This document shows positions 1-8,355 of a DNA stretch of 64,000 nt, piece after piece (positions within the stretch are counted from its first letter, which is position 1; every line of letters starts with the position of its first letter). The position numbers were made by a program, and so were the translations under genes. Below the pieces are notes generated by a model. That model was not told the origin of the DNA. It worked only from the letters and a program-made list of their open reading frames with translations, and did not search any database. Source of the stretch: JAHECE01 sp963780675. Its GTDB lineage: Bacteria; Actinomycetota; Actinomycetes; Actinomycetales; JAHECE01. The stretch lies in NCBI GenBank assembly GCA_963780675.1, contig CAWACR010000010.1, forward strand, positions 186,001 to 250,000, given 5' to 3'.

Positions 1-2
1 TG

Positions 3-368
3 CGGAACCAGTCCGTGATCGCGGGGATCGGGAACGCCTACTCCGACGAGATCCTGCACGCGGCGCGGGAGAGCCCGTTCGCCCTCACGGGCTCCTTCGA
101 CGCCGACCGCGTCACCCGGCTCCACGCCGCGATCGGCGACGTCCTGCGCGAGGCAGTCGGTGCTGCGACGGGTCGGCCGGCGGCAGACCTCAAGGACGCC
201 AAGCGCGCGGGGATGCGCGTCCACGGGCGCGCCGGCCTGCCGTGCCCGGTGTGCGGTGATGAGATCCGCGAGGTCTCGTTCGCCGACTCGTTCCTCGACT
301 ACTGCCCGACCTGCCAGACCGGCGGCAAGCCCCTCGCCGACCGCCGGATGTCCCGCCTCCTGCGCTGA
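3..368 (+). CDS. Fpg/Nei-family DNA glycosylase, C-terminal part (5' partial)
   Basis: This is a base-excision repair glycosylase/AP lyase that removes oxidised bases from DNA. The gene runs in from before the window; the frame is open from base 3 and stops at 366-368. It begins in the helix-two-turn-helix region (RNQSVIAGIGNAYSDEIL, typical of the family) and ends with a zinc finger, CPVC-x16-CPTC, followed by a basic tail (RRMSRLLR). The catalytic N-terminal Pro-Glu is outside the window, so Fpg (MutM) and Nei/Nth-like members cannot be told apart. The GTG at 15 is internal, not a start. It converges on the next gene, with repeat element P1 between them. Confidence 0.88.
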   Translation, partial: RNQSVIAGIGNAYSDEILHAARESPFALTGSFDADRVTRLHAAIGDVLREAVGAATGRPAADLKDAKRAGMRVHGRAGLPCPVCGDEIREVSFADSFLDYCPTCQTGGKPLADRRMSRLLR

Positions 369-377
369 CGCCGGCCG

Positions 378-479
378 CAGACCGCGAACACCCGGGCATC
401 TCGCGAACATCCGGTGTTCGCGATCTGACTCGGTGTTCGCGATCTGACTCGGTGTTCGCGATCTGACTCGGTGTTCGCC
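378..479. repeat. Palindromic 19-base-period repeat P1
   Basis: Two forward copies of a CAGATCGCGAAC-like motif (378-389 and 397-408) are followed by three perfect 19-base tandem units, GGTGTTCGCGATCTGACTC, at 413-431, 432-450 and 451-469, and a broken fourth copy at 470-478. Forward and reverse motifs can pair, so the transcript would fold into alternative hairpins. It lies between two convergent genes, where a bidirectional terminator would be expected. The same 12-mer and the same period recur at P2, P3 and P4. Confidence 0.85.
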
Positions 480-523
480 CAGGTGCTCGGGATCGGGTCG
501 ACGCGACGCCGGGCGCCGCCCGG

Positions 524-1501
524 TCACCGCAGGTGAGCCCGGAGCCGAGCGCACAGCTGCTCAGGTCTCACGAGGTCCGACGTCGTCCACCGCGCAACTG
601 CCAACCCCAGAGCCCGGAGCCGATCCTCGCGCACCTTCTCCTGCCACAGCACCTCCTCGGGTGAGCGTCCACTCGGGTTGACGCGTCCGTACTTGACCTT
701 GCCGTCGAACTCGCCGATCGCGCGCCGGTCCGGCCACCAGAAGTCGGAGCGTCCGATCAGGCCGCGATCGTCGTGGAACGGCTCCTGCCGAGCCGGCCGC
801 TCGATGCCGTGGACATGGAAGACGACGGCGCTCCACGACTCGCCCGGGCTCTCGGACAGGGGATTCGCCAGGGACGCGCACGTCCTCGCGGCCGCCACCC
901 GCTGGTGGCCCCGGAGAGGGTCGAGCGCGGCGGACAGGTCGTCCGCAGTGCAGCGCCCGAGCCGGAGCGCGGCGTCGGCGGCCACCACCCCTGCCGTCAA
1001 CGAGACGAGCCGCGCGACGTCCAGCACCGTGCGCGCCGCCGCGACCACGCGGACGCCCCCGACCGTGATGACGTCGGTGTCGGGCGGGCGGGCGACCGGC
1101 ACGGCAAGGCCGCGCGGAGCACGACCACCGGACCCCGTGCCCACCACGTGGATCACCCCCGGCGGGCGACCGAAGAGGGGGAGTCCGAGAACGACGGCGG
1201 CAGCCGGCCCGGCGAGGACGGGATCGGCACCGTCCTCCCGCCGACGACGCACGTAGGCCTCCACTCGCAGGCGGTACCGCTCCTCGGGACGCAGATCCGC
1301 CCCACCCCTGAGGTACGCCTCGCGGTGCACCCGCTCGAGATCACCCGAGCGCACGAGCGCCCGCAGCTCGCGGTCGGTGGCGCCCCGGAGGATGTCCGCG
1401 CGGGTGAGGACCTGCGCCCGCGACGGTGCTCGTTCATTCCGTCCATCGCTGTCTCCCGGCACTGCGCCAGCGTGGCGCCCTGCCGGTCGCGCCCGTCCCA
1501 T
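524..1501 (-). CDS. AbiEi-like antitoxin-domain protein with endonuclease-like C-terminus
   Basis: About 325 residues. The N-terminal part (TRADILRGATDRELRALVRSG) resembles the winged-helix antitoxin domain of AbiEi-type (type IV toxin-antitoxin) proteins. The C-terminus carries SDFWWPDRRAIGEFDGKVKY, a D...E-x-D-G-K pattern like the PD-(D/E)xK/Vsr-type fold (DUF559-like). Such proteins are common single genes in actinobacteria; no AbiEii-like toxin lies next to it. The ATG at 1501 was chosen; the frame stays open upstream to 1606, but that stretch runs into GC-rich minisatellite sequence. No strong ribosome-binding site is visible, so the start is uncertain. The role could be regulatory or nucleolytic. 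Confidence 0.62.
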   Translation of the reverse strand: MGRARPAGRHAGAVPGDSDGRNERAPSRAQVLTRADILRGATDRELRALVRSGDLERVHREAYLRGGADLRPEERYRLRVEAYVRRRREDGADPVLAGPAAAVVLGLPLFGRPPGVIHVVGTGSGGRAPRGLAVPVARPPDTDVITVGGVRVVAAARTVLDVARLVSLTAGVVAADAALRLGRCTADDLSAALDPLRGHQRVAAARTCASLANPLSESPGESWSAVVFHVHGIERPARQEPFHDDRGLIGRSDFWWPDRRAIGEFDGKVKYGRVNPSGRSPEEVLWQEKVREDRLRALGLAVARWTTSDLVRPEQLCARLRAHLR

Positions 1502-1587
1502 CGTCGAGGTCAGCGGTGGACGGCGATGCCGCAGGACGGTCTGGGGAGGACCCGAGACCGCTCGTGGGGCTGCGACCACACGCCGCC

Positions 1588-1640
1588 CACCCCGCCCGCA
1601 CCCCACCCCGCCCGCACCCCAGCCCGCACCCCACCCCGCC
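1588..1640. repeat. C-rich minisatellite
   Basis: About three imperfect copies of a 16-base unit (ACCCCGCCCGCACCCC) lie just upstream of the AbiEi-like gene and abut palindrome P2. No function is evident. Confidence 0.6.
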
Positions 1641-1747
1641 AGAGCGCGAACATCCGGGCGGAGTGCGAACTCCAGGAGTTCGCGATCTGACTCGATGTTC
1701 GCGATCTGACTCGATGTTCGCGATCCGGCCGGATGTTCGCGATCTGC
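1640..1747. repeat. Palindromic 19-base-period repeat P2
   Basis: One clear and one degenerate forward motif (CAGAGCGCGAAC at 1640-1651; GAGTGCGAAC near 1661-1670) are followed by four reverse motifs, GTTCGCGATCTG or a close variant, starting at 1678, 1697, 1716 and 1735, exactly 19 bases apart. It fills the gap between the end of the GNAT gene (1752) and the upstream region of the AbiEi-like gene, both on the minus strand. Confidence 0.85.
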
Positions 1748-1751
1748 GAGG

Positions 1752-2621
1752 TCAGAACAGGATCGTCGCGTACGTCCCGACCTGCTCGAAACCCACCCGC
1801 CGGTACACCGCCAGCGCCGCGGCGTTGTAGTCGTTCACGTACAACGACACCGTGGGCGCGATCTCGGCGAGCGTCGCGCGGACGACGGCGGCCATCCCGG
1901 CCTGCGCGATCCCCCGTCCGCGGTACCCCGGGTCCACCCACACGCCCTGCACCTGGGCGACCCCGAGGGAGACGGCGCCCAGCTCGGCCTTGAAGACGAC
2001 GCGCGGCCCGCGGGGGCCCTCGTCGATCCGCACGAAGGAGCGGCCCGTCTCGATCAGCTCACGGACCCGGTTCTCGTAGGCGGAGCCGCCGACGGTCGGC
2101 GAGTAGCCGACCTCCTCGGTGAACATCGCGACGCAGGCCGGGAAGAGGAGGTCGAAGTCCTCCGGTCGGGAGCGGCGGACCGCCGGGTCGGCGGCCACGG
2201 CGGGCTCGCGGGCGATGGCGAGCGACGGCTGGTCGGCGCGGATCTCCCGAGGCGCGGACCACCAGGGGCGCAGCAGGTCCCAGAGCCCGAGCACCTGGTC
2301 CGCGGGACCGACGATCGAGGAGCAGCGCCGTCCGCGGCGTCGTTGGGCGTCGGCGATCGCCGCGACGGCTTCCGGGCCCGCGGCCACCGGGACGAGGTTC
2401 GCGCCGGACCAGCACACGGCCACGAGCCGACCGCCGCCGACCACCCCCAGCAGGGGCGAGGATCGCGCGAGCGCGCCGAGCGCCTCGACGTACGGCCCGG
2501 CCAGGACGGCAGCCACGGGGTCGCGGAGGCAGAGCGCGAGAGCGGCGTCGCGGTCGGCCGGTCCGAGCTGCCGGACCAGGAGGCGATCGTCCGTCACGCC
2601 GCCGCGCCTCCACTGGACCAT
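1752..2621 (-). CDS. GNAT-family acetyltransferase (DUF4081-like N-terminus)
   Basis: 289 residues. The C-terminal half is a Gcn5-related acetyltransferase: VWVDPGYRGRGIAQAGMAAV is the acetyl-CoA-binding motif A, followed by LYVNDYNAAALAVYRRVGF (motif B). The N-terminal half (QLGPADRDAALALCLRDP) looks like the DUF4081 domain found in actinobacterial members. The substrate is unknown. It lies 17 bases downstream of ispG, as the Rv2867c acetyltransferase follows gcpE in M. tuberculosis, so it is probably the last gene of the dxr-rip1-ispG operon. ATG 2621 was chosen; a GTG about eight codons in (VTDDRLL) is an alternative. Confidence 0.85.
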   Translation of the reverse strand: MVQWRRGGVTDDRLLVRQLGPADRDAALALCLRDPVAAVLAGPYVEALGALARSSPLLGVVGGGRLVAVCWSGANLVPVAAGPEAVAAIADAQRRRGRRCSSIVGPADQVLGLWDLLRPWWSAPREIRADQPSLAIAREPAVAADPAVRRSRPEDFDLLFPACVAMFTEEVGYSPTVGGSAYENRVRELIETGRSFVRIDEGPRGPRVVFKAELGAVSLGVAQVQGVWVDPGYRGRGIAQAGMAAVVRATLAEIAPTVSLYVNDYNAAALAVYRRVGFEQVGTYATILF

Positions 2622-2638
2622 GGCGGCGACGCTAGCGC

Positions 2639-3805
2639 TCAGCGGACCGTGACGACCGGAGACCCCGCCGACGTCTCGTCGACCTCCATGGTCTCCGCGA
2701 GCCGCATGGCCTCCTCGATGAGGGTCTCGACGATCATGGCCTCGGGCACGGTCTTGATGACCTCGCCGCGAACGAAGATCTGGCCCTTGCCGTTTCCGGA
2801 CGCGACGCCGAGGTCCGCCTCCCGCGCCTCGCCCGGCCCGTTGACCACGCAGCCCATGACCGCGACCCGCAGCGGGACCTCCATCCCCTCGAGCCCGGCG
2901 GTGACCCGCTCGGCGAGGGTGTAGACGTCCACCTGGGCCCTCCCGCAGGACGGGCAGGAGACGATCTCGAGCTTGCGGGGCCGGAGGTTGAGCGCCTGGA
3001 GGATCTGGATCCCGACCTTGACCTCCTCCACCGGCGGCGCGGAGAGCGAGACGCGGATCGTGTCGCCGATGCCCTTGCTCAGCAGCGCGCCGAACGCCGT
3101 CGCCGACTTGATGGTGCCCTGGAACGCCGGCCCGGCCTCGGTGACGCCGAGGTGCAGCGGCCAGTCGCCCTTCTCGGACAGCATCTCGTAGGCGCGCACC
3201 ATGACGACGGGGTCGTTGTGCTTGACCGAGATCTTGAAGTCGTGGAAGCCGTGCTCCTCGAACAGCGAGGCCTCCCAGACGGCGGACTCCACGAGCGCCT
3301 CGGGCGTGGCCTTGCCGTACTTGGCGAGGAGGCGCGGGTCGAGGGAGCCGGCGTTGACGCCGATCCGCAGGGAGACGCCGTGGTCGGAGGCCGCCTGAGC
3401 GATCTCCTTGACCTTGTCGTCGAACTTCTTGATGTTGCCCGGGTTCACCCGGACCGCGGCGCAGCCGGCCTCGATCGCGTCGAAGACGTACCGCGGCTGG
3501 AAGTGGATGTCCGCGATCACGGGGATCTGGGACTTGCGCGCGATGGTCGCGAGCGCGTCGGCGTCGTCCTGCGTGGGCACGGCCACGCGCACGATGTCGC
3601 AGCCCGTGGCGGTGAGCGCCGCGATCTGCTGGAGCGTGGCGTTGACGTCGGCCGTCTGCGTGGTCGTCATCGACTGGACGCTGATCGGCGCGTCGCCGCC
3701 GACGTACTGGGACCCGACTTTGATCTTCCGGGTGGGGCGCCGCGGCGCCAGCACCGGAGGTGCTTCCTTGACGGTGGGGATGCCGAGGCTGATCGGAATG
3801 GTCAC
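2639..3805 (-). CDS. ispG: 4-hydroxy-3-methylbut-2-en-1-yl diphosphate synthase (flavodoxin)
   Basis: 388 residues, full length. IspG (GcpE) reduces 2-C-methylerythritol 2,4-cyclodiphosphate to HMBDP in the non-mevalonate isoprenoid pathway, using a [4Fe-4S] cluster. Visible are the TIM-barrel N-terminus (VGGDAPISVQSMTTT, RVNPGNIKKFDDKVKEI) and the cluster cysteines in VSCPSCGRAQVDVY and VAVMGCVVNGPGEA. It sits 51 bases after the M50 protease gene in a run with dxr, another enzyme of the same pathway. The GTG at 3805 is used as start (TIPISLGIPTVKEAPP); the ribosome-binding site is weak. Confidence 0.97.
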   Translation of the reverse strand: MTIPISLGIPTVKEAPPVLAPRRPTRKIKVGSQYVGGDAPISVQSMTTTQTADVNATLQQIAALTATGCDIVRVAVPTQDDADALATIARKSQIPVIADIHFQPRYVFDAIEAGCAAVRVNPGNIKKFDDKVKEIAQAASDHGVSLRIGVNAGSLDPRLLAKYGKATPEALVESAVWEASLFEEHGFHDFKISVKHNDPVVMVRAYEMLSEKGDWPLHLGVTEAGPAFQGTIKSATAFGALLSKGIGDTIRVSLSAPPVEEVKVGIQILQALNLRPRKLEIVSCPSCGRAQVDVYTLAERVTAGLEGMEVPLRVAVMGCVVNGPGEAREADLGVASGNGKGQIFVRGEVIKTVPEAMIVETLIEEAMRLAETMEVDETSAGSPVVTVR

Positions 3806-3856
3806 CAGAGCATTATCGCCCGACGACGACGCCGCCCGGTTCGTCCGGGCGTCGGG

Positions 3857-5176
3857 TCAGCCGCCGAGTGTGATCGGCTTCACGATGTCGGCGTACATGA
3901 GCACGAGGCTCATCCCCACCAGCAGCACGATGACGGCGTAGGCCAGCGGGATCGCGCGCGCCACGTCGACCGGCCCCGGGTCCGGTCGTCCCCGCAGCCG
4001 CGCCACCTGCCGCCGGAGCCCCTCCCACAGGGCGCCCGCGACGTGCCCGCCGTCGAGCGGGGGCAGCGGGATGAGGTTGAAGACGAAGAGGGCGATGTTG
4101 AGGGAGGCGATGAGGCCCAGGAGGTCGGCGAACCGATCGGCCGTCGTGTATACCTCCGCGTCGACCGACGTGATCTCGCCGGCGAACCGCCCGATGCCGA
4201 CGAGGCTCATCACGCCGTTCTCGCGCTCGGTGTCGGTGGTGGCCGCCTGCCAGGCGCCGGCGACCTGCTGGGGCAGGGTGACGACGGCGTTCACCGTCTG
4301 CGCGACGGCGTCGCCGATGACCACCGGCACGGCCGTCACGGGCTGCGGCACCCGCTCGTAGGCCGGGCCCAGACCGGCGAACGGGACCTGTGCGAGGACG
4401 GGGTCGCCGTTCTCGTCGGTGACCACGGCGCCGTCCTCGATGACCGGGCGGTCGGTGAGGACCGGGGTGACCGTCGTGGTGAGCTCCTCGCCGTCGCGCA
4501 GGACGACGACCTCCACAGGCTCCGCCCCGCTCGCGCGGATGGCGTCCGAGACCTCGGACCAAGCGGCGACGGCCTCCCCGTTCCAGCTGAGGATCGTGTC
4601 ACCGGGCTGCAGCCCGGCCGCCTGTCCCGGGCCCACCGGGTCGCTCGCGGTGCACTCCCGGCCCGCTTCGTCCACCGGCGTCACGCACTCCGCGACGTAG
4701 GAGAGCGTCGAGGTGTAGGTGGGAAGGCCGAAGCCGACGAGCACCACCGTCATGAGGACGACGGCGATCAGCAGGTTCATGAACGGCCCGCCGATCATCA
4801 CGACGAGCTTCTTCGGCACAGAGAGCGCGTAGAACGTGCGCGGTTCGTCGCCGGGCCCGACCTCCTCGGCGCTCACTGCCCGGGCGTCCTCGGCGAGCGA
4901 GGCGAAGAAGCCCTCACGCTTCCCCGTGGCCGACCCCGCCGTCGCCCGGGCCGGCGGATACATGCCGATCATGCGGACGTAGCCGCCCAGGGGGATCGCC
5001 TTGGCGCCGTACTCCGTCTCCCCCCGACGGGTCGACCACACGGTCGGCCCGAAACCGACCATGTACCGGGTGACCTTGACGCCGAACTTCTTCGCGGGGA
5101 CGAGGTGGCCCACCTCGTGCAGGGCGATCGACAGGATGACGCCCAGGAGGACGACGAGCACGCCGACGACGGCCAC
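3857..5176 (-). CDS. Site-2 intramembrane metalloprotease, RseP/Rip1 family (M50)
   Basis: 439 residues. Predicted polytopic membrane zinc protease that cuts transmembrane proteins such as anti-sigma factors. The zinc motif HEVGH lies in the first helix (SIALHEVGHLVPAKKFGV), a PDZ domain sits near residues 195-265 (GLQPGDTILSWNGEAV), and the third zinc ligand is in the last part (NLIPLPPLDGGHVAG). It is the counterpart of Rip1 (Rv2869c) and keeps the same place between dxr and ispG. The start at 5176 gives a hydrophobic N-terminal helix carrying the HExxH, as expected. Its substrates here are unknown. Confidence 0.94.
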   Translation of the reverse strand: MAVVGVLVVLLGVILSIALHEVGHLVPAKKFGVKVTRYMVGFGPTVWSTRRGETEYGAKAIPLGGYVRMIGMYPPARATAGSATGKREGFFASLAEDARAVSAEEVGPGDEPRTFYALSVPKKLVVMIGGPFMNLLIAVVLMTVVLVGFGLPTYTSTLSYVAECVTPVDEAGRECTASDPVGPGQAAGLQPGDTILSWNGEAVAAWSEVSDAIRASGAEPVEVVVLRDGEELTTTVTPVLTDRPVIEDGAVVTDENGDPVLAQVPFAGLGPAYERVPQPVTAVPVVIGDAVAQTVNAVVTLPQQVAGAWQAATTDTERENGVMSLVGIGRFAGEITSVDAEVYTTADRFADLLGLIASLNIALFVFNLIPLPPLDGGHVAGALWEGLRRQVARLRGRPDPGPVDVARAIPLAYAVIVLLVGMSLVLMYADIVKPITLGG

Positions 5177-5275
5177 GGCACACCTCTCGCAGGGGAACGG
5201 GGGGAGGCACCATCATCCCCCGCGAACCTGGGTGCCCGCTGACCGCCGCCCGAACGCGGAGCGGTCGTCAGGCGA

Positions 5276-6478
5276 TCAGCGGGCGTCCGCGTCGATGATC
5301 TCGTTCGCGCGCCGGCGCGCCCAGCGCTCGACCTCCTGCAGGTCGGCGAGCGTCAGGCCACCGCGTCCCGCGCCGTCGTGCTCGTCGAGCACTCGCCCCA
5401 CGACGCCCACGATGTCGAGGAAGGAGATCCGCCGCGCCACGAATGCGGCGACCGACTCCTCGTTCGCCGCATTCAGCACCGCGGGGTGCGAGGCGGAGGC
5501 CTCGACGGCGGCGCGCGCCATCCGCAGGGCGGGGAAGACGTCGTCGTCCACCGGCTCGAAGGTCCAGGCGGTGGGAGCGTCCCAGGCGCACGGCCGCGCG
5601 GCGCCCGGGACGCGGTCGGGCCACGCGAGCCCGAGGGCGATCGGCAGCCGCATGTCCGGCGGGGAGGCCTGGGCGATCGTGGAGCCGTCCACGAACTCGA
5701 CCATGGAGTGGACCACCGACTGCGGGTGGACCACCACCGCGATGTCGGCGACGGGCACGTCGAAGAGCAGGTGCGCCTCGATGAGCTCCAGCCCCTTGTT
5801 GACCAGGGTCGCCGAGTTGATGGTGACCACCGGCCCCATGGACCACGTCGGGTGCGCGAGCGCCTGCTCCGGGGTCACGTCCGCGAGATCCGCACGCGTG
5901 CGCCCGCGGAACGGTCCGCCCGAGGCGGTCAGGACGAGCCTGCGCACCTCGCGCGCCGTCCCGCTGCGCAGCGCCTGCGCGATCGCGGAGTGTTCGGAGT
6001 CCACGGGCACGATCTGGTCGGGGCGCTGCACCGCGTCCTTGACCAAGGCCCCGCCGACGACGAGCGACTCCTTGTTCGCCAGGGCCAGCGTGGAACCCGA
6101 CCCGAGCGCGGCGAGGGTCGGCTCGAGGCCGATGGACCCGGTGATGCCGTTGAGGACGACGTCGGCGCCGCGGCCCGCGATCTCGCTCGCCGCCCGGGGG
6201 CCGTGGAGGATCTCGGGTTCGGGTGCGGGCCGCCCCGCGGCCCCGGCCACGGCGACGATTCGTTCGCGGAGCTCCCGGGGGTCACCGGAGGCGATCCCGA
6301 CCACGGGCACGTCCCACGCGACGACCTGCTCGGCGAGCAGGTCGAGCCGGGAACCCCCCGCCGCGAGCGAGGCCAGGGTGAACGCCCCGTTCGCCGCGGC
6401 CATGACCTCCAGCGCCTGGGTGCCGATGGACCCCGTCGCCCCGAGGACCGCGACGGACCGGGGGGCCTCCGCGCTCAC
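5276..6478 (-). CDS. dxr: 1-deoxy-D-xylulose 5-phosphate reductoisomerase
   Basis: 400 residues. Converts DXP to 2-C-methylerythritol 4-phosphate with NADPH, the first committed step of the MEP pathway. Motifs in order: VLGATGSIGTQALEV (nucleotide binding), LALANKESLV, PVDSEHSAIAQAL, LTASGGPFRG and HPTWSMG. The start is the GTG at 6478, which overlaps the stop of the upstream DivIVA-repeat gene by four bases (GTGA), suggesting translational coupling. The open frame extends further upstream, but that part is only the shadow of the preceding gene. Confidence 0.97.
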   Translation of the reverse strand: MSAEAPRSVAVLGATGSIGTQALEVMAAANGAFTLASLAAGGSRLDLLAEQVVAWDVPVVGIASGDPRELRERIVAVAGAAGRPAPEPEILHGPRAASEIAGRGADVVLNGITGSIGLEPTLAALGSGSTLALANKESLVVGGALVKDAVQRPDQIVPVDSEHSAIAQALRSGTAREVRRLVLTASGGPFRGRTRADLADVTPEQALAHPTWSMGPVVTINSATLVNKGLELIEAHLLFDVPVADIAVVVHPQSVVHSMVEFVDGSTIAQASPPDMRLPIALGLAWPDRVPGAARPCAWDAPTAWTFEPVDDDVFPALRMARAAVEASASHPAVLNAANEESVAAFVARRISFLDIVGVVGRVLDEHDGAGRGGLTLADLQEVERWARRRANEIIDADAR

Positions 6479-7116
6479 TCGACCGCCAGGAGGACCTCGA
6501 CGGCGCGGGCCACGAAGGCGTCGACGGGCCCCTCCGCGTAGGCGCGGTCGCCGCGCGCGGAGCGGAAGGTGGCCGTGCGCAGCTCGCCGGCCGTGAGCGT
6601 GGCCCCGGCGTCGAAGTAGGCGACCAGGCGGTCGAGGACGGCATCGACATCGGCGACGGCGTAGCCGCGCCCGTGGGACGGCGGGGCGAACCGTTCCCCG
6701 GCGGGGCGCACGAGCCGGGGGTAGAGCGTGGTGGCCCGTTCGGCGACGATGCCCATCCATTCCTGCTGGCTCTTCCGTGCCACGAAAGCCGCCCGCTCGC
6801 GTCGCACGAACGCGCCCTCGAGGCGGTCGAGCGCGCCGTCGACGGCACCCGGGGAGTAGCCGCCACGGACGAGGTCGAACGCGGCGGCGCGCACGTCGTC
6901 GCCCCGCATCGAGCTCTCCAGCGGCCCCTCGTACGCCACGCGCGCCCGGCCGAAGAACGTCTCGACCTGGTCCGGGTCGTACCCCCGCGACCAGCGGCCC
7001 ACGTGGGGGAAGGTCGCGGTGCGGGACTCCTTCGGGAGGTCGCCGCCGCGACTCGCGGGCGCCGTCGACGCCCCCGCCGGGGCCGTCGTGGTTCCCTGCG
7101 TCGCCTCGTCGCTCAC
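6475..7116 (-). CDS. DivIVA-domain repeat protein
   Basis: About 213 residues. It carries copies of the short DivI1A motif (RGYDPDQVETFF near residues 40-50; GGYSPGAVDGALDRLEGAF; RGYAVADVDAVLDRLVAYF), as in actinobacterial DivIVA-repeat proteins. It lacks the long coiled coil of Wag31/DivIVA, so it is not the polar growth protein; its function is unknown. The GTG at 7116 was chosen because it directly follows the rlmN stop (7118) and has GGAGGA inside the end of rlmN as ribosome-binding site. It overlaps dxr by four bases. Confidence 0.8.
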   Translation of the reverse strand: MSDEATQGTTTAPAGASTAPASRGGDLPKESRTATFPHVGRWSRGYDPDQVETFFGRARVAYEGPLESSMRGDDVRAAAFDLVRGGYSPGAVDGALDRLEGAFVRRERAAFVARKSQQEWMGIVAERATTLYPRLVRPAGERFAPPSHGRGYAVADVDAVLDRLVAYFDAGATLTAGELRTATFRSARGDRAYAEGPVDAFVARAVEVLLAVE

Positions 7117-7117
7117 G

Positions 7118-8272
7118 TCAGCTCTCCTCCGCCGCCAGCTGGCCGCACGCCCCGTCGATGTCGCGTCCTCGGGTGTCCCGGATGGTCGTCGGGATTCCCG
7201 CCTGGCGCAACCGTGCCACGAACTCGTCCTCGACGCCCGGCTCACTCGCCGTCCACTTCGACCCCGGCGTGGGGTTCAGCGGGATCGGGTTGACGTGCAC
7301 CCAACCCCGACCGCGCGCCTGGAGCTTCTCGGCGAGCAGCCCGGCCCGCCAGGCGTGGTCGTTGATGTCCCGGATCAGGGCGTACTCGATGCTCACGCGG
7401 CGTCCCGTGGCCCTGAAGTAGCGGTGCGCGGCGTCGAGCGCCTCGTCGACGCCGAAGCGCGTGTTGATCGGCACCAGCTCCGAGCGCAGCTCGTCGTCGG
7501 GCGCGTGGAGCGAGAGCGCGAGGGTGACGGGGATCCCCTCCCCGGCGAGGCGGTCGATGGCAGGCACGAGGCCCACGGTCGAGACCGTGACGTTGCGGGC
7601 GGACAGACCGAAGCCGGCCGGCGCCGGCGCGACGAGCCGGCGGACGGCGGCCAGGACCGCGGCGTAGTTCGCGAGGGGCTCCCCCATGCCCATGAACACG
7701 ACGTTGGTCAGCCGCGTCGAGCCACCGGGGAGGAGGCCGTCGCGGGATGCCGCAGCCGCCAGGCGCACCTGCTCGACGATCTCGGCCGTCGAGAGGTTGC
7801 GGGTCAGGCCCTGCTGTCCCGTGGCGCAGAACGGGCAGGCCATCCCGCAGCCCGCCTGGCTCGACACGCAGAGCGTGGTGCGCTCGGTGTAGCGCATGAG
7901 GACCGACTCCACCCGCGCGCCGTCGTGCAGCGCCCAGAGCGACTTCCGGGTGGACCCGCGGTCGGCCTCCATCGTGCGGATCTCGGTGACCAGCTCGGGG
8001 AGCAGGCCGCCCACCAGGTCCGCCCGCCCGGTGGCGGGCAGGTCGGTCATCCGCTCCGGGTCACGCGTCAGGTGCGTGAAGTAGTGCCTCGCGACCTGGT
8101 CCGCCCGGAAGGCCGGTTCGCCCCGCTCGCGGACCGCGGCGGCGCGCTCCTCCGGGGACAGGTCGGCGAGGTGGATCGGCGGCTTGCCGCGGCGCGGGCT
8201 CGCGAGGGTGAGTCGCGGGCGGTTCACGGGCGGCGTCGGGGGCGCCGCGGGCGGCGTGTCGGCTCCAGGCAT
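7118..8272 (-). CDS. rlmN: Dual-specificity 23S rRNA/tRNA adenine-C2 methyltransferase
   Basis: 384 residues. Radical-SAM enzyme that methylates A2503 of 23S rRNA and A37 of some tRNAs. The cluster motif C-x3-C-x2-C is present (CGMACPFCATGQQG), followed by VVFMGMGEP and the SAM region; the cysteine of the methylation cycle is likely the one in DGACGQLAAEE at the very C-terminus. The ATG at 8272 (MPGADTPPAAPP) gives a short proline-rich leader. It is followed two bases later by the DivIVA-repeat gene and preceded by cdsA with an 83-base gap. Confidence 0.96.
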   Translation of the reverse strand: MPGADTPPAAPPTPPVNRPRLTLASPRRGKPPIHLADLSPEERAAAVRERGEPAFRADQVARHYFTHLTRDPERMTDLPATGRADLVGGLLPELVTEIRTMEADRGSTRKSLWALHDGARVESVLMRYTERTTLCVSSQAGCGMACPFCATGQQGLTRNLSTAEIVEQVRLAAAASRDGLLPGGSTRLTNVVFMGMGEPLANYAAVLAAVRRLVAPAPAGFGLSARNVTVSTVGLVPAIDRLAGEGIPVTLALSLHAPDDELRSELVPINTRFGVDEALDAAHRYFRATGRRVSIEYALIRDINDHAWRAGLLAEKLQARGRGWVHVNPIPLNPTPGSKWTASEPGVEDEFVARLRQAGIPTTIRDTRGRDIDGACGQLAAEES

Positions 8273-8355
8273 GGCGGCAACGATTGTGACACGCCTGCGG
8301 AGGCCCCCGCCGCGCGGGGCAGGTGCGCGGTGAGGTGCTCGTGGGAGGCGCGTCG

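Noticed and set aside
413..478. Possible CRISPR array
   Set aside because: Units are tandem with no unique spacers of constant size, and there are no cas genes.
3152..5242. A 696-codon plus-strand frame opposite ispG and the M50 protease
   Set aside because: Shadow of two clear genes; composition is typical of antisense frames.
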